Of a stretch of DNA of 64,000 nucleotides, positions 9,298 through 18,463 are shown piece by piece. Source of the DNA: Caldilineaceae bacterium SB0661_bin_34 (GTDB taxonomy: Bacteria; Chloroflexota; Anaerolineae; Caldilineales; Caldilineaceae); assembly GCA_009841145.1 (NCBI GenBank), contig VXMJ01000073.1:111110-175109 (forward strand), given 5' to 3'. Position numbers and translations under genes: made by a program. The notes under the pieces are model-generated. The model searched no databases and was not told the DNA's origin. It was given only the letters and a program-made list of their open reading frames with translations. Position 1 is the stretch's first letter, and the number at the start of each line of letters is the position of its first letter.

Positions 9298-9882
9298 ATG
9301 GCAGAAACCTTGCGCCTGTTTGTAAGCGCCACCAACGACCTGGATGCCGAACGAGGAATCATCGCGACGACCTTGGCATCCCTGCCCGCCCACAACAAGG
9401 TTGAAATTAGGCGTACGCCGGCCGGTGGCGACATCTACGACAACATCTTCGAGAACATCGCCAACTGCGACCGCGTGTTCTTTCTGATGGGACAGGACAT
9501 CACGGCACCGGCCGGACAGGAGTGGTACCTGGCCCTGGATCTGGAACGCGAAATCGTGCCGTTGCGCAAGGAGATCGCCTTGACGCCTGCCGGCCGTTCC
9601 TTCGTTCACGGTTCGTTGGTGCATTGGGACACCTTCCGAACCGCGGGGGAACTGGAACGCCTGGTGGGCCGCGTATTGGTCAAAACCCTGCTGCATCCCC
9701 GCAACCGCTACGGCTTGACTTGGGCGGAACGGGACTTGCTGCGCCAGCACAGGTTCCATGCTTCCGAGAAGACCGTGGCCCCGGATCCGGCCGGTGCGGA
9801 AGGCGGCGGCATCCTGCTGGATGAGCGGGACCCGGACACGCGCGTCGGGGTGTTGCTGGGCGAGGACGAAGAGGACTATTGA
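9298..9882 (+). CDS. Short DUF4062-like protein
   Basis: The N terminus reads LRLFVSATNDLDAERGIIAT, matching the start of DUF4062 domains, which have a flavodoxin/TIR-like alpha-beta fold and usually head NTPase or NB-ARC proteins. Further on are NCDRVFFLMG and GQEWYLALDLER, equivalent to the second half of that domain. The protein is only 194 residues: the domain stands alone with a short acidic tail ending in EDEEDY. Stand-alone copies have no established function. A VOC protein gene follows 45 bases downstream, possibly in the same transcript. Start at ATG 9298, although the frame is open further upstream. Confidence 0.65.
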   Translation: MAETLRLFVSATNDLDAERGIIATTLASLPAHNKVEIRRTPAGGDIYDNIFENIANCDRVFFLMGQDITAPAGQEWYLALDLEREIVPLRKEIALTPAGRSFVHGSLVHWDTFRTAGELERLVGRVLVKTLLHPRNRYGLTWAERDLLRQHRFHASEKTVAPDPAGAEGGGILLDERDPDTRVGVLLGEDEEDY

Positions 9883-9927
9883 AATCCGGGCGGGATGCGA
9901 CCCGCCAACCACGCACGGAGAGCGAAT

Positions 9928-10335
9928 ATGTTGGAACTCAGGCACTTGGCCGTCCGCTGCCGCGATTTGGACAAGGCCCGCACCTTCTATGAAAAAGGAT
10001 TGGGCTTTTCCTGGGTGGACTATCGGCCGGAAGGCATCTCGATGGACCTCAGCGACGGTCACGTGAACCTGACCCTGCTGCCGTTCGAGACCCAGCCCGC
10101 GCCCCCTCACGAAGAGGGTGACGAACACATCCACTTCGGCGTGTATGTGGAAAGCCTGGAACCGATCTTCAAGCGGCTGACGGACATCGGGGCCCACATT
10201 GTCAAGGAAGATGTGAAGAAGCGGTTCGACTACGACCGCGACACCGTGCCCATCGGCTCCTTCAAGGTTCTTGATCCCGACGGCAACGTGGTGGACATCA
10301 CCGAACGGCCCGCGGAGTGGCGCACCTCGTCCTGA
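9928..10335 (+). CDS. VOC-superfamily (glyoxalase/bleomycin-resistance fold) protein
   Basis: The 135-residue protein has one vicinal-oxygen-chelate module: LELRHLAVRCRDLDKARTFY at the N terminus, HIHFGVYVESLE in the middle and VLDPDGNVVDITE at the end. Candidate metal ligands are His6, the central His and the C-terminal Glu. The family includes glyoxalases, isomerases and dioxygenases, and the substrate cannot be assigned. ATG 9928 is preceded by CGGAGAGCG as ribosome binding site. Confidence 0.8.
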   Translation: MLELRHLAVRCRDLDKARTFYEKGLGFSWVDYRPEGISMDLSDGHVNLTLLPFETQPAPPHEEGDEHIHFGVYVESLEPIFKRLTDIGAHIVKEDVKKRFDYDRDTVPIGSFKVLDPDGNVVDITERPAEWRTSS

Positions 10336-10652
10336 CGGCCCCTGCGGTTCCCCGCCGCGGTACGGGACCGACAACACGGACTGATGCCCGGCGGTCCCGG
10401 CAAAAACCGAACACCACGGGGCATCCGGCTTCGTCGGTCTGATGGCAAACCGGACGGCGGGAGACCCGGCCCTGCGGCGCGCCTAAGGGCACTGTCGTCG
10501 CTGGCACCGTACCGGGCGCGGATTCCGTACTGCGCCAACCACAAAGACAACCGGATGCCTGTCCGCGCATCCGGTGCGGGCGGGATCGTTCTGCGAAAGA
10601 TCGAGTCGACCAGCCATGAGCAGTCCGGCGGCACACGAAGGAAAAACCGCGT
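10336..10652. other. Intergenic region, no gene recognised
   Basis: This GC-rich stretch of 317 bases lies between the VOC and OpgC-like genes. The only long frames lack family motifs. It presumably carries the promoter of the downstream gene, but no convincing hexamers stand out. Confidence 0.35.
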
Positions 10653-11903
10653 GTGAACCGATTGCGCGCCGAAGTGCTCAAGCCCTTTTTCGGTTCGGGT
10701 GAGGGATACATCGCAGGCAAGCGGGACCTGCGGCTGGACTACCTGAGGGGATACTGCATTTTCGTGATGACCCTGACCCACTTGGGTCTGGCTTCTCCCC
10801 TCATCTTCGTGACAGGCGGCTCGCGCTTTCTGATCAATGCCGCCGAGGTGTTCTTCTTCATCTCCGGTTTCACCATCGGTCTCATTGCCGTCGGCCGGCC
10901 CTTGGGACAACAAGTGACCAGCCGGCTTACGCGCGCCTGGCTCATCTACCGCTACGTGGTGCTTTTCAGCTTCCTACTGACGGCCCTCCTCAGCCTGGAG
11001 ATGTTCCGCGAATACTCCCGGGGCGAACTGACGGGATGGATGATTCGCATCATCACCCTCAAGGAAGGTGCGTTCGACATGGATATCCTGATCGCCTATG
11101 TGATCTATGTCGCCCTGGCGCCGTTGGCCCTTTGGGGTCTCGATCGGAACAGAACCCCGCTGGTTCTGGGTGCGTTCCTCTGCGTGTACGCGCTAACCCA
11201 GCTGGATCCGGACGCCATGAGCCTCGATGTGTCGGCCTTTAGGCATCCAGCGGCAAACAGTCCCCTGTTCTTCGGGGCATTGGTGCTGGGCTATCACCGC
11301 GAGGCCGTGGGCGCCTGGTGGCAGTCCCATCGTGCCGGCCGGGTGGTGGATGCCGTTGTCGTGGTGGTCGGTGCGGTCCTGTTCGTGGGGTTCGTGCTGG
11401 ACTACGGAGGCAACGAGGCAGTGCAGGAGTTTCTTGGGAGCTTCGTGGTCCGGGAATTCCTCATGCCACCCCACAGCCTGTTGATCGTATTGGTGTATCT
11501 CCGCATCCTGTGGCTCCTGACCACCCGCCTGTGGTCCATTCTCCACCGGCTGGGCGGCTGGCTGTTCATGCCCTTCGGCCAAGACAGCATGTTCGCCTAC
11601 TGCATGCAGGCCGGCCTGATTGTCTGGTTCCACCAATTGGACACGCCGATCAACGAGGACAGTCATGCGGTACTGCGCCTGGCCGGGGAAGCGGCTGTTG
11701 TGGGACTGATGCTCGGTGCCGTCCTGTTGCGCCAGCGGCTGGGCCGGAGTTTCGGCACCGAACACCAACGGGCCTGGATTCGTCGGCACCTCCTCAATAT
11801 TCTGATTTGGGCATCGCTGGTGATGATGGCGGTCCTTGCGATTCACCTGTCGGAGCCGGGTGGCTGGTGGTGGCAGGAGGGCTATCCGTTCGACGACTGG
11901 TAG
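10653..11903 (+). CDS. OpgC-like integral membrane acyltransferase-fold protein
   Basis: A polytopic membrane protein of 416 residues with about ten hydrophobic helices. The N-terminal RDLRLDYLRGYCIFVMTLTH and the FFFISGF segment match OpgC, the transmembrane enzyme that succinylates osmoregulated periplasmic glucans, and its bacterial relatives. Near the end GQDSMFAYCMQ fits the same family. The start is GTG 10653, preceded by GAAGGAAAAA. No glucan synthase genes (opgG/opgH) are nearby, so the acceptor is unknown; other surface glycans are possible. Confidence 0.75.
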   Translation: MNRLRAEVLKPFFGSGEGYIAGKRDLRLDYLRGYCIFVMTLTHLGLASPLIFVTGGSRFLINAAEVFFFISGFTIGLIAVGRPLGQQVTSRLTRAWLIYRYVVLFSFLLTALLSLEMFREYSRGELTGWMIRIITLKEGAFDMDILIAYVIYVALAPLALWGLDRNRTPLVLGAFLCVYALTQLDPDAMSLDVSAFRHPAANSPLFFGALVLGYHREAVGAWWQSHRAGRVVDAVVVVVGAVLFVGFVLDYGGNEAVQEFLGSFVVREFLMPPHSLLIVLVYLRILWLLTTRLWSILHRLGGWLFMPFGQDSMFAYCMQAGLIVWFHQLDTPINEDSHAVLRLAGEAAVVGLMLGAVLLRQRLGRSFGTEHQRAWIRRHLLNILIWASLVMMAVLAIHLSEPGGWWWQEGYPFDDW

Positions 11904-12071
11904 CCGCCATGTGCACGGTGCGCGGCCAACTCCCCGGGCCGGTGGGGCGCAGGGCGGGACGGAAGACGCTGGCCTTGCCGGTCACCATCCCCCATGCCGC
12001 GTTCCAGGTTCCCAAACCAGCCTTCGCTATCGATGTCAAGCCCCGTCAGCCGTACCCTCTCTGATCAGACA

Positions 12072-12106
12072 CCCGGTCTCATCCCCCTGGACGAGACCGG
12101 GGGATG
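12072..12106. other. Two interlocked inverted repeats in the opgC-like downstream region
   Basis: CCCGGTCTC (12072-12080) pairs with GAGACCGGG (12093-12101), and CATCCCCC (12080-12087) pairs with GGGGGATG (12099-12106). The arms overlap, so only one hairpin, or a trimmed pseudoknot, can form at a time. No T tract follows. The rest of 11904-12202 holds nothing recognisable. Confidence 0.4.
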
Positions 12107-12202
12107 CGCGTGGAGCAGATGCCAAGCAGCCGGCAAATTCCCCCATTGTTCCCGTCATTTGGAATTGGTCTGCCAACACATCCGGTAGCAACCAATACAT
12201 GG

Positions 12203-12813
12203 TTACGATCTGGAGCGACATTCTACAACCTCTACCACCACTTCACCATTCTCATCAACATGAATATTTAGTGTAGCTTCGTCGCAATCCGGATCCAGTT
12301 CCCCCAATTCACTCAAATCTGTACTTCCATCGGGATCAAGTTCTATATTTACAGGGTCCTGTCCAGGAATCTGTAGAGTCACTCGGGGTGGAGCTATGAT
12401 TACTATAGGATCTTCTGGATCCGTGCTTGGCGCAATTGCAGCAAAGCTGGTTCCAGGAACAGATGCAGGGTTGGTACCCGCCGGATTGGCTCCGTTTGAG
12501 AGGTTCAGCGGCAAACCGTTCCAGTAACGCCACCAACAGTTCTCCCGGTCCTTTTGATTTGTAAAAAACCTGTCGCAGAAAGTTCCGTCCACTGCAGAAG
12601 TAGGGGTTGGCGTGGTGCTTGAAGCAACTGCTTGCACTTGCCTGTCCGCATCCGTAGTCAAATCGTTCCAGTAACGCCACCAGCAGTTCTCCGGCCCTTC
12701 TGTTCGGTGTAACTGTCGTCACAAAAATGGGCTTGTACCTCTGCCGTAGGCCAAGCGGCCAGCAATAGCAGACAGCCCAGTAGTATTCCAAATGCCAAAT
12801 ACCCGAATCTCAT
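12203..12813 (-). pseudogene. Secreted protein with a duplicated Cys/Trp motif, frameshifted
   Basis: The first frame begins at ATG 12813, preceded by AGGAAACAG. It encodes a signal peptide (MRFGYLAFGILLGCLLLLAA, with an AEVQA cleavage region) and then HFCDDSYTEQKG before running into a stop. The reading shifts near 12691-12699 by one missing base. The other frame then reads PENCWWRYWN. A second copy follows in that frame: FCDRFFTNQKDRENCWWRYWN, about 40 residues on. The second copy shows what the first should read, so the shift is convincing. The C-terminal half is acidic (about residues 130-200). No known family recognised. It could be decay, a sequencing error or programmed frameshifting; the site GGGCC is not a classic slippery heptamer. 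Confidence 0.65.
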
Positions 12814-13615
12814 GCTCTGTTTCCTGTTATCGAATGGAACAATTGACAACCCCGATGACAGATTAGCACAGAGGGACTATGATTTAGATGACAAAATGGC
12901 ATGAGAAGGAGTTGAGTTGTCAATTTTGGGGGAGCCACTGCGGACGAAACCGAAACAGTGACCGGCCTGTCCCAACTTGAGATGTCAGCATCGGATCCGG
13001 GCGCACGCACGGGCGCGGCATCCGCCATGTTCTGGACTGGAAGGCAACGAACATGCCCCTACAGCGCGACTGCGGTAGCCGGGCGGCAAGACTGTGACGG
13101 TGAGGTTCGCGGGAGTGGCTGGCAAGCAGGGCCACTGGGATCGGTGGACACCGTGTCTCGTATCGAAAAACGGATGCGATCTGTCTGAAGATCAAAGGCA
13201 AGGTCCAATTCGTGGGTGCAGTGATTGGCCTGCCGGAGCACCTGCTGCAACCGACCGGGCCCTGAACTTCGTGGAGTCCGCGGGGTATGTCTTGGCTTGA
13301 GGATTCTGGCCATCCCTGTTCACCGTGCTTTCTGCCCTTTTTGAGACTATGGCCCCGATCCCGCATCGTCTACAACAGTCCCGGACCGCATCCTCGGAAT
13401 ACGCGTTGCCCTACAGGTTGCTGGGTGGACCGGGATACCTGTCGCGAGAGCGTTGCCGACCATCCGGAGTCCCGCCGTGTTCAAGAGTTCGCGGCGATCG
13501 CGCCCGGTTGGCCCGGACGCGATTTTTGTTTCCCCTTGGGGCCTGCCCTAAACTCAGCCGGAACGGGCCGCCGCATTCGACCGGCAGCTGTTCACAAGCA
13601 CGGGAATGGAATTCA
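12814..13615. other. Intergenic region, possible coding relics only
   Basis: About 800 bases without a convincing gene. One plus-strand frame near 13130-13260 has protein-like composition (ICLKIKGKVQFVGAVIGLPE) but has no start or family signature and is interrupted; it may be a relic. The first 100 bases should contain the promoter of the minus-strand secreted protein. Confidence 0.35.
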
Positions 13616-14263
13616 ATGGCCAGCAGGGAAGCGGGGGACCCTCCGAATACCAGGCCCATGGTTTCCGAGGGGGAGGTTGAAGACTTGGCCGCCCTCTACG
13701 GTCGGCCGGTCCGGCGGCACTTCTGCATCGACTTGGACGATTATCTGCTCGATATGCGTGCGCGCCGCCGGGGGGACCGGCGCGCGGAGGTCCTGTTCGC
13801 TGTCACGCGCCCCAGCGGACGGGTTCTGATTCACTCCAAGCCGCGGTACCCACAGGGTGTGTACCGTCTGTTTACCGGTGGCATCAACCCGGATGAGTCC
13901 GTCGTGGACGCCCTGTTCCGGGAAGTGGCCGAGGAAACGGGCCTAGCCTGCCGGGTGGAACGTTTCCTGGCAGTATGTACCTACGCATTTCACCATCCCG
14001 ATCCGGTGCGGCGCTATTGCTTTGCCTCCTACATGTTTCATTTGGTCATCAAGGACGAGGATGTGCCTTCCCCTCGCGATTTGACCGAGATTGGCCAAAT
14101 TGGTGAGATTGCCTTGGACGGTCTGCCCGCCATCGCAAGCCATCTGCGCAGTCTGCAGGGCAGCCGGGCGGCCTGGGGCATCTGGAGGGCCATCGGCCAC
14201 GACCTCGTCTACGAGCAATTGACCCAACAGTCTTCTATGCGCCTGCAGGCGGCCGCATCCTGA
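13616..14263 (+). CDS. NUDIX hydrolase
   Basis: The Nudix box is complete: GGINPDESVVDALFREVAEE followed by TGL, fitting Gx5Ex7REUxEExGU. This binds metal and hydrolyses a nucleoside diphosphate linked to another moiety. The 215-residue protein has an N-terminal extension of about 60 residues before the fold. ATG 13616 is chosen because the upstream frame has no family similarity. The substrate is unknown. pheT follows 50 bases downstream, so transcription may continue into it. Confidence 0.85.
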   Translation: MASREAGDPPNTRPMVSEGEVEDLAALYGRPVRRHFCIDLDDYLLDMRARRRGDRRAEVLFAVTRPSGRVLIHSKPRYPQGVYRLFTGGINPDESVVDALFREVAEETGLACRVERFLAVCTYAFHHPDPVRRYCFASYMFHLVIKDEDVPSPRDLTEIGQIGEIALDGLPAIASHLRSLQGSRAAWGIWRAIGHDLVYEQLTQQSSMRLQAAAS

Positions 14264-14312
14264 GCGCGCCGACAGGGCAGGCTCGCCCGCCTTTTTGCGA
14301 GACAACTGCACC

Positions 14313-16871
14313 ATGCTGGTCCCCCTTTCCTGGCTGCGCGAGTACGTCGACTGGGATCTGCCCACCGCCGAGCTGGACGAAGCTCTGACCAACTCCGGGT
14401 TGGAAGTGACCGGGATCGAAACCACCGGCGACTGGTGGGATCCCGAGGCGTTGCGCGTAGGCCGGGTGGTCGGGGTCCATCCCCATCCGGATGCGGACCG
14501 GCTGGTCCTGGTGGACGTGGACGACGGTCGCGGCGATCCGGAGCGGGTGGTCACGGGCGCCCCCAACTTGTTCCGGTTCCGCGGGACCGGGGAGCTGCCG
14601 GAGCTGAAGGTGGCATTCGCCCGCGCCGGCGCCACCCTGGTCGATGCCTACTCGGACGAGCGTCCCCGTCCGCGCCGGAAACTCAAGGCATCGAAGATCC
14701 GCGGAGTGCGTTCCGCGGGGATGGTGTGCTCCGAATTGGAACTGGGTCTCAGCGAAGAGCACGAGGGCATCCTTCTGCTGCCGGAGGACGCGCCGGTGGG
14801 GACGCCCCTGACGGAGTACCTGCGCGACGAAACGGTGGAGCTGGACCTGACCCCGGACATGGCCCGCGGTCTGAGCATGATCGGCGTGGCCCGGGAAGTG
14901 GCGGCCCTGACCGGCGGCCGACTCAAGGCCCTGCCCGACTGCTCGCTGCCCGCCCCGGACGTCTCGGATCCCCAGGTGGAACTGGCCATCGAGGATCCGG
15001 AGCTGTGCGCCCGTTACGTGGCCGTGGCCATCGACGGTGTGCAGGTGGGCCCCTCTCCTGCCTGGATGCAGCAGCGGTTGGCCCAGGCCGGTGTGCGCGC
15101 CATCAACAACATCGTGGACATCACCAACTATGTGATGCTGGAATGGGGGCAGCCCCTGCATGCCTTCGATCTCGACCTCCTGAGGAAACGCAATCGGGAC
15201 AGCGCGGAGGAGTTGCCCTGCATCACGGTGCGCACGGCCCGCCCCGGGGAACAAATGCGGACCCTGGACGGCCAGCAGCGCGAGCTGACCGAGTCCATGC
15301 TGCTGATCACCGACCGCGCCGGTCCCATTGCGCTCGCCGGCGTCATGGGCGGCGCCGAGACGGAGGTGTCCGCCGACACCCGCACCATCCTGCTGGAGTC
15401 CGCGACCTTCGACGGCATCAACAACCGGCGGACGTCCCAGGCCCTGCGCCTGCACAGCGAGGCCAGCCATCGATTCACGCGCGGTGTGCCCACCCGCATG
15501 GCGGAAGCCGCCGCCGGCCGGGCAACCAGGCTTATCTGCGACCTCACCGGTGGTCGCATGGCGGGTCCCGCGGCGGACCTGTATGTGCGCCGACAGGAGG
15601 AGCCCAGGATCTGCCTGACCGCCGGCGAGGTCAACCGACAGTTGGGAATGCAGTTGGATCTCGACACGATTCGGAAAGCCCTGCACCGCTTGGATATTGA
15701 GGTCGCGGTCCAGGACGTTATTCCGGATGACATCGGTGGGGAGGGCCTCTTCGGTCTCTTCCGGGAGGCGGACGAGCCGGTGCTCGTCTGCACCCCGCCC
15801 TGGTTCCGGCTGGACCTGCGCATTCCGGCCGACCTGACCGAGGAAGTGGCGCGCATCGTGGGCTACGGGGATGTGGGCCTGACCTGGATGCGGGAACAGA
15901 TACCCGGCCACGAACCCAACCACCTGCTGGACTCCGAGGAGCGCATCCGCGATCTCCTGAGCGGCATCGGCCTGCAGGAAATCGTGGGCTATTCCTATTC
16001 CAGCCCGGAACACCACCTGCGCCTGTCCCGGCATGCCACCGGGGACCAGGAACCGGAGTTCGTCCAACTGGCCAACCCGTTGTCCCCGCAGCGCAGCGTC
16101 ATGCGCCGGGATCTGCTGGTGAGCGCGCTGGAACATCTGGCCCACAACCTGCGCTACGAGGACCGCCTGGCGGCCTTCGAGATCGGTCTCGAGTTCCGGC
16201 CCGAGCTGGGCACGGCGCCCTTCCCCGCGGAACTGCGCAAGCTGCAGTTTGTCCTGACCGGCACGCGCGAGGTCGGGGACTTCCGGCAGCCCGCCGGGGA
16301 GGACACCTGGGACTTCTACGACCTGAAGGGCATCCTGGAGTTGCTGTTCAACCGGCTCAACCTGGATCACCGCATCACGTGGGCGGCGGCCCAGGATCAT
16401 CGCTACGGGCCCTATTGCGCCCGCATCGAACTGGACGGGGAATCCATAGGCCTGGCCGGAGAACTGCATCCCCTTGTGCGTTCCGCCTGGGATCTGGACG
16501 GACAGCGCGTGGTTGTGGGAAACGTGGAGCTGCCGCCGCTGGCAGCGCCCTCATGGCAGGTCAAGCAGATGCAGGCCATCAGCCCCTATCCGTCGGTGAT
16601 TGAGGACATGGCATTCCAGATGGACATGGGAATCACGGCCCAGGCCGTGGTGCAGGCTATCCGGCAGGCCGGCGGCGAGTTGCTGACGAACGTCGAACTG
16701 TTCGATCTCTATGCCGGCGAGCCTCTGCCGCCCGGAACCAAGTCGCTGGCTTGGCGGTTGACCTATCAGGCGGTGGATCACAGCCTGAACGACAAGGAGG
16801 TCGCGCGTCTCCGGCGGCGCATTGCCCGCACCGTCGAACACCGGACGGGCGCCGTCCTGCGGGAAGGCTGA
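14313..16871 (+). CDS. pheT: Phenylalanyl-tRNA synthetase beta subunit
   Basis: The full-length product has 852 residues. It opens with MLVPLSWLREYVDWDLP, followed by the tRNA-binding EMAP-like domain (about residues 40-150), B3/B4 editing domain (INNIVDITNYVMLEWGQPLHAFD), the B5 domain, the catalytic-like core (ERIRDLLSGIGLQEIVGYSY) and the C-terminal ferredoxin-like anticodon-binding domain. It forms the alpha2beta2 enzyme that charges tRNA-Phe. pheS is not adjacent, which is unusual because pheST is normally an operon. A TTG 18 bases upstream is in frame, but ATG 14313 fits family starts. Confidence 0.97.
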   Translation: MLVPLSWLREYVDWDLPTAELDEALTNSGLEVTGIETTGDWWDPEALRVGRVVGVHPHPDADRLVLVDVDDGRGDPERVVTGAPNLFRFRGTGELPELKVAFARAGATLVDAYSDERPRPRRKLKASKIRGVRSAGMVCSELELGLSEEHEGILLLPEDAPVGTPLTEYLRDETVELDLTPDMARGLSMIGVAREVAALTGGRLKALPDCSLPAPDVSDPQVELAIEDPELCARYVAVAIDGVQVGPSPAWMQQRLAQAGVRAINNIVDITNYVMLEWGQPLHAFDLDLLRKRNRDSAEELPCITVRTARPGEQMRTLDGQQRELTESMLLITDRAGPIALAGVMGGAETEVSADTRTILLESATFDGINNRRTSQALRLHSEASHRFTRGVPTRMAEAAAGRATRLICDLTGGRMAGPAADLYVRRQEEPRICLTAGEVNRQLGMQLDLDTIRKALHRLDIEVAVQDVIPDDIGGEGLFGLFREADEPVLVCTPPWFRLDLRIPADLTEEVARIVGYGDVGLTWMREQIPGHEPNHLLDSEERIRDLLSGIGLQEIVGYSYSSPEHHLRLSRHATGDQEPEFVQLANPLSPQRSVMRRDLLVSALEHLAHNLRYEDRLAAFEIGLEFRPELGTAPFPAELRKLQFVLTGTREVGDFRQPAGEDTWDFYDLKGILELLFNRLNLDHRITWAAAQDHRYGPYCARIELDGESIGLAGELHPLVRSAWDLDGQRVVVGNVELPPLAAPSWQVKQMQAISPYPSVIEDMAFQMDMGITAQAVVQAIRQAGGELLTNVELFDLYAGEPLPPGTKSLAWRLTYQAVDHSLNDKEVARLRRRIARTVEHRTGAVLREG

Positions 16872-16877
16872 ATTCGG

Positions 16878-17882
16878 TTAGCCGGGATCGGGCTGGCCTC
16901 CGGCCGACTGCCGCGCCTCGCGCCGGCGCCGGCGGGCATCCGCCCAGCGCTCCCAGACCAGCGGCCCACCGCGGCCGATGCGGACCAGGTCCAGGTCCGA
17001 CACCACGATGGTTTCGGAGAAGTGGCGGTGCGCCTCCGCCAGGATTTCGCGGACGGTGTAGCGCGGTCCCACATGGTGGATGACGAGGTGGCGCACCCGG
17101 GCACGGGCGGCCAGCCGGGCCGCTGCACGGACGGTGATGTGGCCGTTTTCCCTGGCCAGTTCCCGATCCGCGTGCAGATAGGTGCCCTCAATGGCGAGCA
17201 GATCCGCGCCGTCGGCAATGTCGTGCAGGGGTCCGGTGCGGTCGACATCACTGATGAAGACCAGCCGGGTGCCGGCGATGGGTTCCCCCAGCACCTGGTC
17301 GGGATGGATGGTTCGGCCGTCCGCCAGCGTCAGCGGCTGCTCGTTGACCAGTACCCGCCTTTCCGGGCCGAAGGGCACTCCCAGGGCGCGTGCCTTCTCC
17401 TCCAGGAAGTGGCGGCGCGCCCGTTCCTGGAAGACAAAGCCGAAGGTGGGTGTGTTGCGGTGGTCGACCGCGACGGCTTCCACGATCATGTCCGCGGTTT
17501 CGAAGATTGGGCCGGCTTCGATTGGTACCAGTTCAATCTTGCGGTTGGACTCCCAACGGGGATTGAAGACGACTTTCATCAACTCCCGGACGCGCTGGAG
17601 TGTGGCCGGATGTCCCATGATCTGCATGGATTCCATCGAACCCCATCGCCCCAGCGTGCTGGACAGGCCGCCCAGACCCAGGATGTGGTCCAGGTGGCGA
17701 TGGGTAAGCAGGATCTTGTCCAGTCGCTTGAAGCCCATGCCGCTGCGCAGGATTTGGCGCTGGGTGCCTTCGCCGCAGTCGATCATGAAACGCTCGTTCC
17801 GATAGAGGACCACGGCGCTGCTGAGGCTGCGCTGCTGGGTGGGCACCGAGGCGGCCGTGCCCAGGAACCGGATTTCGAACAT
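16878..17882 (-). CDS. rnz: Ribonuclease Z (metallo-beta-lactamase fold)
   Basis: RNase Z trims tRNA 3' ends, needed here because tRNA-Leu lacks an encoded CCA. The N terminus (FEIRFLGTAASVPTQQRS) and FMIDCGEGTQRQ are typical. The zinc motif is THRHLDHILGLGGL (HxHxDH), and ISDVDRTG plus LVIHHVGPRYT supply later ligands. 334 residues, slightly longer than the usual 300-310 because of a basic C-terminal tail. It lies six bases downstream of a phosphoesterase gene, and is convergent with pheT with only six bases between. Confidence 0.9.
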   Translation of the reverse strand: MFEIRFLGTAASVPTQQRSLSSAVVLYRNERFMIDCGEGTQRQILRSGMGFKRLDKILLTHRHLDHILGLGGLSSTLGRWGSMESMQIMGHPATLQRVRELMKVVFNPRWESNRKIELVPIEAGPIFETADMIVEAVAVDHRNTPTFGFVFQERARRHFLEEKARALGVPFGPERRVLVNEQPLTLADGRTIHPDQVLGEPIAGTRLVFISDVDRTGPLHDIADGADLLAIEGTYLHADRELARENGHITVRAAARLAARARVRHLVIHHVGPRYTVREILAEAHRHFSETIVVSDLDLVRIGRGGPLVWERWADARRRRREARQSAGGQPDPG

Positions 17883-17888
17883 GTTCGA

Positions 17889-18389
17889 CTACTCGTCCAG
17901 CGACCGGAAGGACCAGGTCCGGCTCCCCGTGTCGAACAGGCCCCAGCTCGGCGTGCCGAGCCGTCCCATAATCTCGCCGGGATTGGCCAGTTGGCAGTTG
18001 CCCACCTGTTCCCGGTTCTGGAGGTGGTTGTGGCCGTAGCAGACCAGGTCGTACAGGCCCGACAGGGCCAGCGGGCGCGCGATTTCGGGGTAGTGGTTCA
18101 TGGCGATGCGCACGCCGTCGATCTCCAGCTCGGCCAGTTGGCCGTGCACGGTCAGCCGGTCCCAGCGGCCGGCCATGTTGATGATCGAGTGGGGATCGCC
18201 GTCGTTGTTGCCGTAGACGCAGTGGATGGGGCCGTCGAATCCCTCGGCCAGCTGCTGCATGATGAAGGGGGCCACGAAGTCGCCGCAGTGGAGCAGGTGG
18301 GCCGCACCTGCTCTGCGAACGTCCTGCAGGGCCTTGTCCAGGTTCCAGATGTTGTCGTGACTGTCGGAGAGAACGGCGATCAGGGACAT
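17889..18389 (-). CDS. YfcE/MJ0936-type metallophosphoesterase
   Basis: Small calcineurin-like phosphodiesterase (166 aa) with all metal-binding blocks: SDSHDN, HCGDF, GNNDGD, MNHYP and GHNH. Members hydrolyse simple phosphodiesters in vitro and the natural substrate is mostly unknown. It precedes rnz by six bases and should be co-transcribed; both act on phosphodiester bonds. Confidence 0.9.
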   Translation of the reverse strand: MSLIAVLSDSHDNIWNLDKALQDVRRAGAAHLLHCGDFVAPFIMQQLAEGFDGPIHCVYGNNDGDPHSIINMAGRWDRLTVHGQLAELEIDGVRIAMNHYPEIARPLALSGLYDLVCYGHNHLQNREQVGNCQLANPGEIMGRLGTPSWGLFDTGSRTWSFRSLDE

Positions 18390-18463
18390 GGCAGCCTCGT
18401 CTTGTGTCCCGCACGGTCCAGAGTGCCGTCTGCGGAGCCGGGGTTTCTATCATAAGCCCCGTT

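Noticed and set aside
14264..14297. Terminator between the NUDIX gene and pheT
   Set aside because: A GGGC/GCCC stem of four pairs followed by GCCTTTTT is too short to claim with confidence.
14235..16469. Long minus-strand open frame antisense to pheT (744 codons)
   Set aside because: It is the shadow of a high-GC gene. The plus strand encodes a full PheT with all domains, and the antisense product has no family motif.
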